Positions 1-8,275 of a stretch of DNA of 38,226 nucleotides are shown here, one piece after another. The notes beneath the pieces are model-generated. The model was given only the letters and a program-made list of their open reading frames with translations. It had not been told where the DNA came from and did no database searches. Where the stretch lies: positions 1 to 38,226 of the forward strand of contig JACPZO010000119.1 in the NCBI GenBank assembly GCA_016195465.1, in the 5' to 3' direction. Source of the stretch: Nitrospirota bacterium (GTDB lineage Bacteria; Nitrospirota; RBG-16-64-22). A program made the translations under genes and the position numbers. The first letter of the stretch is position 1. Every line of letters begins with the position of its first letter.

Positions 1-195
1 AAGGAATTCCGAGTCGTCTACGAAGAGTACAAGATGGTTCGGGACAGGGAGGTGCCGTGGCGGGTCCTCGTTGCGGACGACAAGGGCCTGGTTGTGCGGC
101 TGGACGTGAGGGCGTTCGAGGTCCTCGATGCCGTGCAAGATGGGCTTCGGAGGCTCGATCTGCCGCCGGGGACGGTGATCCGGGAGAGGCTGTAG
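1..195 (+). CDS. C-terminal fragment of an unidentified protein (possibly a LolB/DUF4292-like lipoprotein)
   Basis: Frame 1 is open from the window edge to TAG at 193-195: KEFRVVYEEYKMVRDREVPWRVLVADDKGLVVRLDV...VIRERL*. Family assignment is weak. Confidence 0.45.
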   Translation, partial: KEFRVVYEEYKMVRDREVPWRVLVADDKGLVVRLDVRAFEVLDAVQDGLRRLDLPPGTVIRERL

Positions 196-209
196 GGACG
201 GGACGCAAG

Positions 210-321
210 AGAGGCACAGAGGGACAGAGGCACAGAGGGGCAGAGGCACAGAGGGGCAGAGGCACAGAGGCACAGAGGCACAAAGGCACAGAGGGGCAGA
301 GGCACAGAGGCACAGAGGCAC
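210..321. repeat. 8-bp-period tandem array, consensus AGAGGCAC (variants AGAGGGGC, AGAGGGAC, AAAGGCAC), 14 units
   Basis: Units counted directly from the sequence. Confidence 0.93.
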
Positions 322-390
322 AAAGCAGAGAGGCATAAAGCAGAGAGGCATAAAGCAGAGAGGCATAAAGCAGAGAGGCATAAAGCAGAG
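322..390. repeat. 15-bp tandem repeat AAAGCAGAGAGGCAT, four perfect copies plus a partial
   Basis: Read directly; abuts the 8-bp array. Confidence 0.95.
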
Positions 391-668
391 AATTCCAGCC
401 GGGCCGGCCCCGGCATGCTGGCTTGACTGCCGGAAGATGGGTTGAAACTGGCCGACGATGTTGGTATAATGTTTACGTTTTCCCCCGACAAACTTCTTCC
501 GGTTTTGCAGTCCATCCCCCGGGGTCTCTCTCTTGCGACTGGACCGTTTCCCCCGAACGAAACCAATCCGACCCGCCTGATCATCGCCGAAAGGGGGGAT
601 GACCATCAGTGAGCGTTCATCGTTCTAGGGACCGACATCATTTCCACCGTCAAACCTGGGAGGTTGAT

Positions 669-1901
669 ATGAGGAAACTGCTTGTTGCGGTCTTGAGCGG
701 AACATTCCTGTTCACGGGGCTGGCCGTATTCCTGGCTCCGGATCGGGCGGACGCGATCCCCGCCTTCGCCAGAAAGCACAACGTCGATTGCGCTTCCTGC
801 CACTCCGCATGGCCCCTTCTGAACGCCAGCGGCCGTAAGTTCAAGGAGAGCGGGTACAAGTTCTCCGAGTCGATGGAGAAGGACAAAAACATGGTCGTGT
901 CTCCCGGGATACTCTTCGACCGGTACTTCCCCGTCACCGTTCTGGCGAAGTCGTACGTTTACGACAAGGAGAAGGGCAAGGACAAAGTGATCCGGCCGCT
1001 CCACGAGTACGAAATCATGGTGGGGGGACGCGCCGGCGAACGCCTCTCCGGGTTCCTGGAGCTCGAGGGCGCCTACGACAACGACTTCACGCCCAAAGCC
1101 GAGTTGGGGGAGGTCTCCTATCACTTTGCGCCGGAGGCGAACGTCCTTCTCGGGTTCGTCCCGACGAACTGGGCTGACCCGTACGAATCGCTCGCGGACT
1201 GGGGTCGCCGGATGACCCGCGCGCACAAGGCTGTCTTGGACAAGAAGTACGGGGGTGCGGACGGAAACGCCGCGCTCAGACACCCGCGGCAGACGATCGG
1301 GGTCAGCGGCCGCGCGGCCGGGATGGTCTTCTACAACGTGGGATACGGAAGCGCCGCGGACGACTTGACCGGGTCGGATCCGAAGACCCTTCTGGGGCGG
1401 GTCGCGGTCGAGTTCATGCCGGGTATCCACGTGGGCGGTTTCGGCGTCTCGGGCAAAGCGGACTCGACGCTCATCAACGACGCCGCGACGATCAAGGAAG
1501 AGCACAAGTTCAGCCGGACGGGTCTCGACTTCCAGGCTGGGTTCGGCGATGTCCTCGTATACGGCGCTTGGATCAAGGCCAAGGACGATCCGCTCAAGTC
1601 CTCCACGTCCGGGACCACGACGACGTACAGTAAGGGGAGCGCGGAGAAGAACGACGGCGCCTACCTGGAAGCGCTGTACATCGTGAAGGACGGCGTCCGG
1701 CCCGTGGCGGTTCCTCTCCTTCGCTGGGAGAGCTACGAGGAAAAGGACGGAGCGGACAAGTACAACGCCGTTGCGGCGAACGTGGGCTACTACGTGACGA
1801 GCAACTCGAAGGCGAACATCGAGTACTGGTCCCAGACGAAGGTGCCGAGCGGCAAATCGAAGGGCAACCGGACGACGCTCATGTTCACGCTCCTGTTCTG
1901 A
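669..1901 (+). CDS. Monoheme c-type cytochrome / porin-like outer membrane protein
   Basis: Signal peptide, then FARKHNVDCASCHSAWPLLNASGRKFKESGY (one CxxCH), then a long beta-strand-like region ending in TTLMFTLLF. Start at 669 is preferred over 609. Confidence 0.75.
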   Translation: MRKLLVAVLSGTFLFTGLAVFLAPDRADAIPAFARKHNVDCASCHSAWPLLNASGRKFKESGYKFSESMEKDKNMVVSPGILFDRYFPVTVLAKSYVYDKEKGKDKVIRPLHEYEIMVGGRAGERLSGFLELEGAYDNDFTPKAELGEVSYHFAPEANVLLGFVPTNWADPYESLADWGRRMTRAHKAVLDKKYGGADGNAALRHPRQTIGVSGRAAGMVFYNVGYGSAADDLTGSDPKTLLGRVAVEFMPGIHVGGFGVSGKADSTLINDAATIKEEHKFSRTGLDFQAGFGDVLVYGAWIKAKDDPLKSSTSGTTTTYSKGSAEKNDGAYLEALYIVKDGVRPVAVPLLRWESYEEKDGADKYNAVAANVGYYVTSNSKANIEYWSQTKVPSGKSKGNRTTLMFTLLF

Positions 1902-1995
1902 GGAGCGGGAGACGACAGGAATCACGGACGATCCGGGAGTTTGGCTCACGGGCCCCGGTTTCTGGGGGCCCGCACGAACAAGGAGTGATGGAACA

Positions 1996-2721
1996 GTGAG
2001 GCGCAGACTGACCTCCGGCGTTTTCCCGCCCCTCGTCGTTCTCCTGGTCATCTTGATCGATCCGGCCCGCGGCCTCGCGCAGGAGGCCGGGGAGAGGCTC
2101 TACAAGGAGCGTTGCTCGATGTGCCACGCCCTGCCGAAGCCGGGGGAGAAGACGGAGAAACAGTGGCCGAAGATCATAGAGCAGATGGCCGCCAACGCGC
2201 AGCTCAACGCCCGGGAGAAGGAGTCCGTCCTCAAGTACTTGGTCGAGCACGCGCGGCACGAGACGGTCGAGGCCCGGATGGCGGAGGAGAGGAAGCTCTT
2301 CGAGACGAAGTGCTCTCTTTGCCATTCGATCGACCGGATCTACGTGCTGAAGCTCACGCCGGAGGTGATGGACCACATCGTCAATCGGATGAGATTGCGG
2401 GCACCCGATTGGATCACGCCGGAGCAGGCCCGAAAGATCCTGGAATACATGAAGGTTGACCCCCATGAGCGCAGGCAACGGAAGGAGGTCAAGGAAGGAC
2501 CGGCCGTTCTCGTGCGTGAGCGATGTTCCGCCTGCCACGAGCTGGAGCGCGTTTACCTGGAGGCCGAAAAGCCCGGCACGAAGGACTGGATGCACATCGT
2601 CAAGGAAATGCAGGAAAAGGCCCCGGAGTGGATCACGAAGGAAGAAGCCGACCATATCGTCGGCTTCTTGAACGACCTGAAAGCGAAGAAACCGGCGCCG
2701 GCCACGAAACCCGGGTCTTAA
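1996..2721 (+). CDS. Triheme c-type cytochrome with three tandem modules
   Basis: Signal peptide and three CxxCH motifs (CSMCH, CSLCH, CSACH) in similar ~60-70 aa modules; GTG start. Confidence 0.85.
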   Translation: MRRRLTSGVFPPLVVLLVILIDPARGLAQEAGERLYKERCSMCHALPKPGEKTEKQWPKIIEQMAANAQLNAREKESVLKYLVEHARHETVEARMAEERKLFETKCSLCHSIDRIYVLKLTPEVMDHIVNRMRLRAPDWITPEQARKILEYMKVDPHERRQRKEVKEGPAVLVRERCSACHELERVYLEAEKPGTKDWMHIVKEMQEKAPEWITKEEADHIVGFLNDLKAKKPAPATKPGS

Positions 2722-2820
2722 TGGGGTTGATTTTTTCCTTCCGGGTCGCATAATCTACCCTCAGGCGGGGTCGCGGAGCGTTCCGCGGGGCCGCTTGACG
2801 AACCGACCGGGGAGGAAAGA

Positions 2821-4080
2821 ATGATCGATCTGACCGTCCTGTACTGCGGGCGTGAAACACCGTCCACGCCGCACCGTTACGGGAAAGCCCTCAAGAACCT
2901 AAAGGTTCCGGAACACCAGGCCCACGCCGTGGCGAAGAGCGCCATGGAGAGGCGGCCCGTGACCGTCTGGAACACCACCCGCACGTGCAACCTCCGGTGC
3001 GTCCACTGCTATTCCAACTCCGAGGAAAAGAAATACGAAGGGGAATTGACCACCGAAGAGGCCAAGGCCCTTATCAACGATCTGGGCGATTTCCGGATCC
3101 CCGCCCTGCTCTTCTCGGGGGGGGAGCCGCTCGTCCGGAAGGACATCTTCGAGCTGGCGGCCTACGCGCGGGAGAAGAAGGGCGTCCACGTCGTTTTCTC
3201 GACGAACGGAACGCTCATCACGGAGGAAGTCGCCCGCCGGATGCGCGCGATCCGCGTGTCGTACGTGGGGATTTCGCTGGACGGCATGGAGGACGTGAAC
3301 GACCGTTTCCGGGGGGTGGAAGGGGCCTTCGCCCGGGCCATGAGAGGGTTCCGGAACTGCGTGGCCGTGGGCCAGAAGGTCGGGCTTCGGCTTACGCTCA
3401 CCCGCCAGACCTTCAATGACCTCCACCGGATCTTCGATTTCATCGAGGCGGAGAAGGTCAACCGGGCGTGCTTCTACCATCTCGTTCCCTCGGGACGAGG
3501 GCACGGCGTCGTCGACCTGAGTCCGGCCGAGTCCCGCCAGGCCATGGACGTCATCCTCGACCGGACGATGGACTTCCACAGGCGGAACGTCTCGGCCGAG
3601 ATCCTGACCGTGGACAATCACTGTGACGGCCCGTACATGTACCTCAAGATGAAGGCGGCCGGGGACCCCCGGGCGGAGGAAGTGTACGAGATGCTCAAGT
3701 GGAACGGCGGCGGGCTCTACTCGTCCGGCGTCGGTTTCGGGTGCATCGATTTCCTCGGAAACGTGCATCCCGATCAGTTCTGGATGCACTACACCTTCGG
3801 GAACGTGCGCGAGCGGAAGTTCTCGGAGATATGGATGGACACGGCCGACCCCCTCATGGCGGGCCTCAAGGACCGCCGGAAGCGCATCAAGGGGCGTTGT
3901 GCCGGGTGCCGGTTCCTCGACCTTTGCGGCGGGGCGCTTCGGGTCCGGGCCGAGATCTCGACGGGCGATCCGTGGGCGTCCGACCCGGCCTGCTACCTGA
4001 CGGACGAGGAAATTGGCGCCCAACCCGGGACTGGCGAGGGGACCCTCGGTCCCCGGACCGAGACGGCCGGAGTGGTCTGA
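2821..4080 (+). CDS. Radical SAM protein of the AhbC/NirJ type (12,18-didecarboxysiroheme deacetylase-like; heme or heme d1 biosynthesis)
   Basis: N-terminus MIDLTVLYCGRETPSTPHRYG, CNLRCVHCY radical SAM motif, LFSGGEPLVRKD, C-terminal CAGCRFLDLCGG. ahbC versus nirJ cannot be resolved without a tree. Confidence 0.8.
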   Translation: MIDLTVLYCGRETPSTPHRYGKALKNLKVPEHQAHAVAKSAMERRPVTVWNTTRTCNLRCVHCYSNSEEKKYEGELTTEEAKALINDLGDFRIPALLFSGGEPLVRKDIFELAAYAREKKGVHVVFSTNGTLITEEVARRMRAIRVSYVGISLDGMEDVNDRFRGVEGAFARAMRGFRNCVAVGQKVGLRLTLTRQTFNDLHRIFDFIEAEKVNRACFYHLVPSGRGHGVVDLSPAESRQAMDVILDRTMDFHRRNVSAEILTVDNHCDGPYMYLKMKAAGDPRAEEVYEMLKWNGGGLYSSGVGFGCIDFLGNVHPDQFWMHYTFGNVRERKFSEIWMDTADPLMAGLKDRRKRIKGRCAGCRFLDLCGGALRVRAEISTGDPWASDPACYLTDEEIGAQPGTGEGTLGPRTETAGVV

Positions 4081-4168
4081 GTGGCCGGAGTGGCCGGGGT
4101 GAGATGACGAGCCGGGCCTCGACAACTCCCCGGGGCGTTGTTATTAACAGTCCAAGAATAGGGACAAC

Positions 4169-4290
4169 GTTGAAGAACCCCGCCTTGAAAGGCGGGGATT
4201 CTCCGACCTCCAAGGTACTTTTCGTTATTTGCATTCGTGCGCTTTGACCCCGCCCCAAGGGGCGGGGATTGCGGCGCACTGCGCGGTTCA
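4169..4290 (+). repeat. ~122-bp dispersed double-hairpin element, copy 1
   Basis: GTTGAAGAACCCCGCCTTGAAAGGCGGGGATTCTCCGACC...TTTGCATTCGTGCGCTTTGACCCCGCCCCAAGGGGCGGGGATTGCGGCGCACTGCGCGGTTCA; near-identical copies at 18720-18842 and, inverted, 28583-28704. Confidence 0.93.
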
Positions 4291-4294
4291 TTTG

Positions 4295-4370
4295 CAGAAT
4301 CCCTCCTGACCTCCCTTTTCCAAAGGGAGGCATTACCCCTCTTTGGAAAAGAGGGGGAGGGGAGATTCTG
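4295..4370. repeat. 76-bp palindromic element with terminal inverted repeats CAGAATCcCTCC/GGgGAGATTCTG and two internal hairpins
   Basis: Inverted arms read directly; internal CTCCCTTTTCCAAAGGGAG and CCCCTCTTTGGAAAAGAGGGG palindromes. Confidence 0.8.
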
Positions 4371-4448
4371 TAAGAACGTGTCCATACTATTTTACGACCG
4401 CTAATATGAGTTGAGCGTGGCTTGGCTCCGGGACGAGGGGGGGACAAC

Positions 4449-4688
4449 ATGGCGCAGTGTCCTTACCTGAGGTCCGTCATCCGCGGAAGGCCGGAACCCT
4501 GCGCCGAGGAGTACTGTTTCGCCTCCCGGGAAGGGGCCGCCCGAGTCCCCACGATCCGGGAAAGGGACTTGTACTGCTATAGTGAAGATTACGTCCTCTG
4601 CCGCGTCTACCAGCTCCGCGCGGAAGAGGAAGAGGCGTCAACCTGGACCGGGACCCGGCCGAGGCCGGGCAAGGAGGCCCCGCGATGA
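4449..4688 (+). CDS. Small Cys-rich protein (paralog A)
   Basis: MAQCPYLRSVIRGRPEPCAEEYCFASREGAARVPTIRERDLYCYSEDYVLCRVYQLR...; overlaps the next CDS start (ATGA). Confidence 0.7.
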   Translation: MAQCPYLRSVIRGRPEPCAEEYCFASREGAARVPTIRERDLYCYSEDYVLCRVYQLRAEEEEASTWTGTRPRPGKEAPR

Positions 4689-5224
4689 GAAAGTCCAAGC
4701 CGTACAGCCCGGCCGCCGTCAAGAAGAGAGAACTCCTTCCAAAGGACCCGTATCTCCGAAAGAACCCAAATCCCGATGGGGCCGTGTGCGCGGAATGCGG
4801 CGCGGTCTATAAGAGCAAGCGCTGGGCTCTGCCGGCCAAGGGAGCGAGCGTTTCGCTCAAGGCCCGGGCGTCGATTCCGGCCGTCGTAACGTGTCCGGCG
4901 TGCCAGAAGGCCCGCGAAAAGTACCCGGGCGGCGTCGTGACGCTCCGCGGGCATTTCCTGGACGGGCATCGGGACGAGATCCTGAACCTCGTCCGAAACG
5001 AAGAGGCCCGGGCCCGCGGATACAATCCTCTTGAGAGAATCATCGAGATCAAGAGCCGCGCCGGCGGCATCGAGGTGACGACGACGACCGAGAAGCTGGC
5101 CCAGCGGATCGGCCGCGAGGTCAAGAAGGCGTACGGCGGGACCCTTGGGTACACTTGGTCGCACGACGTCAAGTTCGCCAGGGTCGGATGGGAACGCGAG
5201 AAGGAAGGCAGGGAACCCCGGTGA
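4685..5224 (+). CDS. BCAM0308-like / NMD3-type zinc-ribbon protein
   Basis: CAECGAVYKSKRW...CPACQKAREKYPGGVVTLRGHFLDGHRDEILNLVRNEEARARGYNPLERI. Confidence 0.75.
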   Translation: MRKSKPYSPAAVKKRELLPKDPYLRKNPNPDGAVCAECGAVYKSKRWALPAKGASVSLKARASIPAVVTCPACQKAREKYPGGVVTLRGHFLDGHRDEILNLVRNEEARARGYNPLERIIEIKSRAGGIEVTTTTEKLAQRIGREVKKAYGGTLGYTWSHDVKFARVGWEREKEGREPR

Positions 5225-5418
5225 CCTGTCCCTACCACCACCCCGTCTACGAGGAAGGAACGATCCGGGAGGAGTACTGCCTGGGGTACGGTCCCGACAA
5301 GCTCCGGGTCACCACGATCGACGAGCGGACAACCCTTTGCCGGGGCGAGGCGTACACGACGTGCCCCGTGTTCACGCACCGTCAACGCGAGGAGGCCGTG
5401 GCGCGGGGGGCGGGGTAA
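5221..5418 (+). CDS. Small Cys-rich protein (paralog B)
   Basis: GTG start overlapping the upstream stop; VTCPYHHPVYEEGTIREEYCLGYGPDKLRVTTIDERTTLCRGEAYTTCPVFTHRQREE shares a Cys pattern with 4449-4688. Confidence 0.65.
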   Translation: MTCPYHHPVYEEGTIREEYCLGYGPDKLRVTTIDERTTLCRGEAYTTCPVFTHRQREEAVARGAG

Positions 5419-5456
5419 ATTGCAAATTTCAAATTGGAAATTGGAAATTGGAAAAA
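5418..5456. repeat. Short AT-rich tandem repeat (AAATTGG x3 and related)
   Basis: TTGCAAATTTCAAATTGGAAATTGGAAATTGGAAAAATTG read directly. Confidence 0.75.
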
Positions 5457-5489
5457 TTGAAAAACGGATAGGGCATCCGTGAGGACTGC

Positions 5490-6596
5490 ATGCGCAAAGG
5501 GATGTTCTGGGAGCCGCTCCCGGACAAGAAAGTTGTTTGCAATCTTTGCGCCCACCGGTGCGTGATCCGCGACGGGAAGCCGGGCGTCTGTTTTGTCCGC
5601 TTCAACGAGGGGGGCGTCCTCTACACGGTCGTCGATGACCGGATCGTTTCGGCGAACGTCGACCCGATCGAGAAGAAGCCGCTTTTTCACTTCCTCCCCG
5701 GTTCCCGCTCCTACTCCATCGCGACGGTCGGCTGCAATTTCCGGTGCCTCCATTGCCAGAACTACGAGATCTCGCAGGCGTCCAAGCGGCGGGAGCGGGG
5801 GGGGAAGCCGCCGGCGTCGTTCCGGGAGGAGATGGAGTCGCGGGCGGTCGGGGAGTTCGTAACGCCGGATGAGATCGTCGAGGCCGCCGTCCGGACGGGC
5901 TGTCGTTCGATCTCCTACACCTACACGGAGCCGACGATCTTCTACGAGCTGGCGTTCGAGACGGCGAAGCGGGCGGCCGAGAAGGGGATCGCCAACGTCT
6001 TCGTGACGAACGGCTTCATAACGCCCGAAGCTCTCCGCGAGATCCGGTCCTTTCTGCACGCCGCCAACATCGACCTCAAGGCGTTCACCGAAGAGTTCTA
6101 CAAGAAGGTTTGCGGCGCGGCCCTCCAGCCCGTGCTCGATTCGATCCGGCTCCACCGTGAGCTTGGGATCTGGATCGAGGTGACGACCCTGATCATCCCC
6201 CATCACAACGATTCGGAGGAAGAGCTTCGGAAGATCGCCGAGTTTATCGTGGGCGTCGATCCGGAGATCCCTTGGCACGTCACGCAGTTCTATCCGACCT
6301 ACAAGCTGACGGACGAGCCGCGGACGCCGGTCTCCACCCTCCGCCGGGCGCGGGAGATCGGTTTCGAGGCCGGTCTCAAGTACGTCTACGAGGGGAACGT
6401 TCCGGGAGAAGGGGGAGAGAACACGTACTGCCCCTCCTGCAAATCCATCCTCATCGAGCGTTTCGGATTCAGCATCCTCAAGAACCGTCTCGATGGCGGC
6501 CGTTGCCCGGACTGCGGCGCGGCCCAGGCCGGCGTCTGGCTGGGTCTTCCGGGCGGCCGGCCGACCGCCCATCCCGTTCAAACCGTTCGCGCTTGA
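5490..6596 (+). CDS. amrS: AmmeMemoRadiSam system radical SAM enzyme (PFL-activating-enzyme-like)
   Basis: MFWEPLPDKKVVCNLCAHRCVIRDGKPGVCFVRFNEGG...; CNFRCLHCQNYEISQ radical SAM motif; C-terminal CPSCKSILIERFGFSI and CPDCG. Confidence 0.88.
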   Translation: MRKGMFWEPLPDKKVVCNLCAHRCVIRDGKPGVCFVRFNEGGVLYTVVDDRIVSANVDPIEKKPLFHFLPGSRSYSIATVGCNFRCLHCQNYEISQASKRRERGGKPPASFREEMESRAVGEFVTPDEIVEAAVRTGCRSISYTYTEPTIFYELAFETAKRAAEKGIANVFVTNGFITPEALREIRSFLHAANIDLKAFTEEFYKKVCGAALQPVLDSIRLHRELGIWIEVTTLIIPHHNDSEEELRKIAEFIVGVDPEIPWHVTQFYPTYKLTDEPRTPVSTLRRAREIGFEAGLKYVYEGNVPGEGGENTYCPSCKSILIERFGFSILKNRLDGGRCPDCGAAQAGVWLGLPGGRPTAHPVQTVRA

Positions 6597-6744
6597 GAGG
6601 TCGTCGAAAGCATCGGACCTGTCCGCGCGAATGTTGTTGATCTCGCCTCAAGCGTTCTGATAATCTCGGGTCCGTTCACAAGCGGCGCTGGTCGTCGCTC
6701 CCAGCCCGGGGGTCATTCCCTTCAACGAAGAAGGAGGCAGTCCC

Positions 6745-7269
6745 ATGCGTTTCCTCGCCACGATTCTGTTGTTCCTGACCATCGGCTTCGTTCACGAGAC
6801 GGTTGCGTACGATTCGGCCGCGTCCGAGAAAAACGCGGTCCAGCCGGCCCCGAACGGGATCTCAATCCCGGCAGGGTACAAGGACTGGCGCGTGATCGCC
6901 ACCGCTCACCGAACCGACAACAACACCCTCCGCGTCATCCTCGGGAACGATCTCGCCGTTGAAGCGGCCCGAAGCGGGAAGACGAATCCCTGGCCGGAGG
7001 GGGCGGTCCTGGCCAAGATTGTGTGGAAGCAGAAGAACGACGAGAACTGGGCGGCCGCCCACGTACCTGCGGCGCTTGCCCACGCCGAGTTCATGATCAA
7101 GGATTCGAAGAAGTACGCCGGGACCGGAGGCTGGGGGTACGCGCGCTGGATCGGGATGGACCAGAAACCGTACGGGAAGGACGCGAACTTCGCGCAGGAG
7201 TGCGTGGGCTGTCACACGCCCGTCAAGTCGATGGACTACGTCTTCACCCGCCCGGCCCCGCTCCCATAA
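6745..7269 (+). CDS. Cytochrome P460 family protein
   Basis: Signal peptide; YKDWRVIATAHRTDNNTLRVILGNDLAVEAARSGKTNPWPEGAVLAKIVWK...CVGCH. Confidence 0.88.
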   Translation: MRFLATILLFLTIGFVHETVAYDSAASEKNAVQPAPNGISIPAGYKDWRVIATAHRTDNNTLRVILGNDLAVEAARSGKTNPWPEGAVLAKIVWKQKNDENWAAAHVPAALAHAEFMIKDSKKYAGTGGWGYARWIGMDQKPYGKDANFAQECVGCHTPVKSMDYVFTRPAPLP

Positions 7270-7277
7270 CCGGAAAG

Positions 7278-7364
7278 GGAGTTCGGAGTTCGTGGTTGGG
7301 AGTTCGTAGCATCAAAAACATATAGACTCCTGGACTACTTACTCCGAACTCCGAACTACCTCCC
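7278..7364. repeat. Inverted GGAGTTCG-type repeats between convergent genes; possible bidirectional terminator
   Basis: GGGAGTTCGGAGTTCGTGG... versus ...CTCCGAACTCCGAACTACCTCCC. Confidence 0.6.
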
Positions 7365-8147
7365 CTACGCCTTTTTCGCTTCTTCCCACAAGGCGTCCAT
7401 TTCGGCCAGGGTCATCTCGCCCAGGTCCCGCCCGGCTTCGTGGGCTTTCTCCTCGATGTGCCGGAAGCGGCGGATGAACTTGCTGATCGTCTTGCGGAGG
7501 GCGTCCTCGGGGTTCACGCCGATGAACCGGGCGATGTTCACGAGGGAGAAGAAGAGGTCGCCGAGTTCCTCTTCCATCCGTTCCGGGTCCTTGGAAGCCA
7601 GGACCTCGCGGAACTCCCGGAGCTCCTCCTCGACCTTCTCCATGACCTGCTCCGGGTGGTCCCAGTCGAATCCGACGCGCGACGCCTTGTCCTGGAGGCG
7701 CTGGGCCCTGAGGAGCGCGGGAAGCTCGCGGGGGACGCCGTCCAGGGCGGACCGCTTGCCGGGGCCGCCCTTCTCGGCTCTCTTCTGCCTCTCCCAGCGG
7801 TTCAGGACGTCCGCGCTCGTCTTTGCCTCCGCGTCGCCGAACACGTGGGGGTGGCGCTTGACCATTTTGTCCGCGATTCCTCCGATGACGTCGTCGATCG
7901 CAAATCGTCCCTCCTCCGAGGCCAGCTCCGAGAGGAAGACGATCTGGAAGAGGAGGTCGCCCAGCTCCTCGCGGACGAGATGGGGCTTTCCTTCATCCAG
8001 CGCTTCCAGGACTTCGTAAGTCTCTTCGAGAAGGAAAGGCTTGATGCTCTCGGCCGTCTGCTCCCGGTCCCACGGGCATCCGCCGGGGCCGCGAAGCCTC
8101 TTCATGACGGCGACGAGATCGGAGAGTTTCCTGTCGGTGTCGGTCAT
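7365..8147 (-). CDS. mazG: Nucleoside triphosphate pyrophosphohydrolase MazG
   Basis: LRGPGGCPWDREQTAESIKPFLLEETYEVLEALD...EELGDLLFQIVFLSELA; second EEELGDLFFSLVNIAR domain. Confidence 0.95.
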   Translation of the reverse strand: MTDTDRKLSDLVAVMKRLRGPGGCPWDREQTAESIKPFLLEETYEVLEALDEGKPHLVREELGDLLFQIVFLSELASEEGRFAIDDVIGGIADKMVKRHPHVFGDAEAKTSADVLNRWERQKRAEKGGPGKRSALDGVPRELPALLRAQRLQDKASRVGFDWDHPEQVMEKVEEELREFREVLASKDPERMEEELGDLFFSLVNIARFIGVNPEDALRKTISKFIRRFRHIEEKAHEAGRDLGEMTLAEMDALWEEAKKA

Positions 8148-8275
8148 TGCATCTCCTGTCGCCGGGACAATGGGTTCGAAACGACACGATACTACCGAAA
8201 AGTCCCGGTTCCCGGCCAGTTGAAAGACGCTTCCGTTCCTTGACTCGCGTTCCGCCGGCTGAATACAATGGGCAC

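Noticed and set aside
606-2051. Long minus-strand ORF opposite the cytochrome genes
   Set aside because: Shadow ORF in high-GC DNA; the plus strand encodes recognisable CxxCH proteins.
4135-4168. GTTGTTATTAACAGTCCAAGAATAGGGACAAC as part of the double-hairpin element
   Set aside because: Not present at the other two copies, so excluded from the element boundary.
3887-4450. ORFs containing PPLG.G...KSTLEVGESPPFKAGFFN
   Set aside because: Translation of the 122-bp dispersed element; recurs at each copy with no independent evidence of coding.
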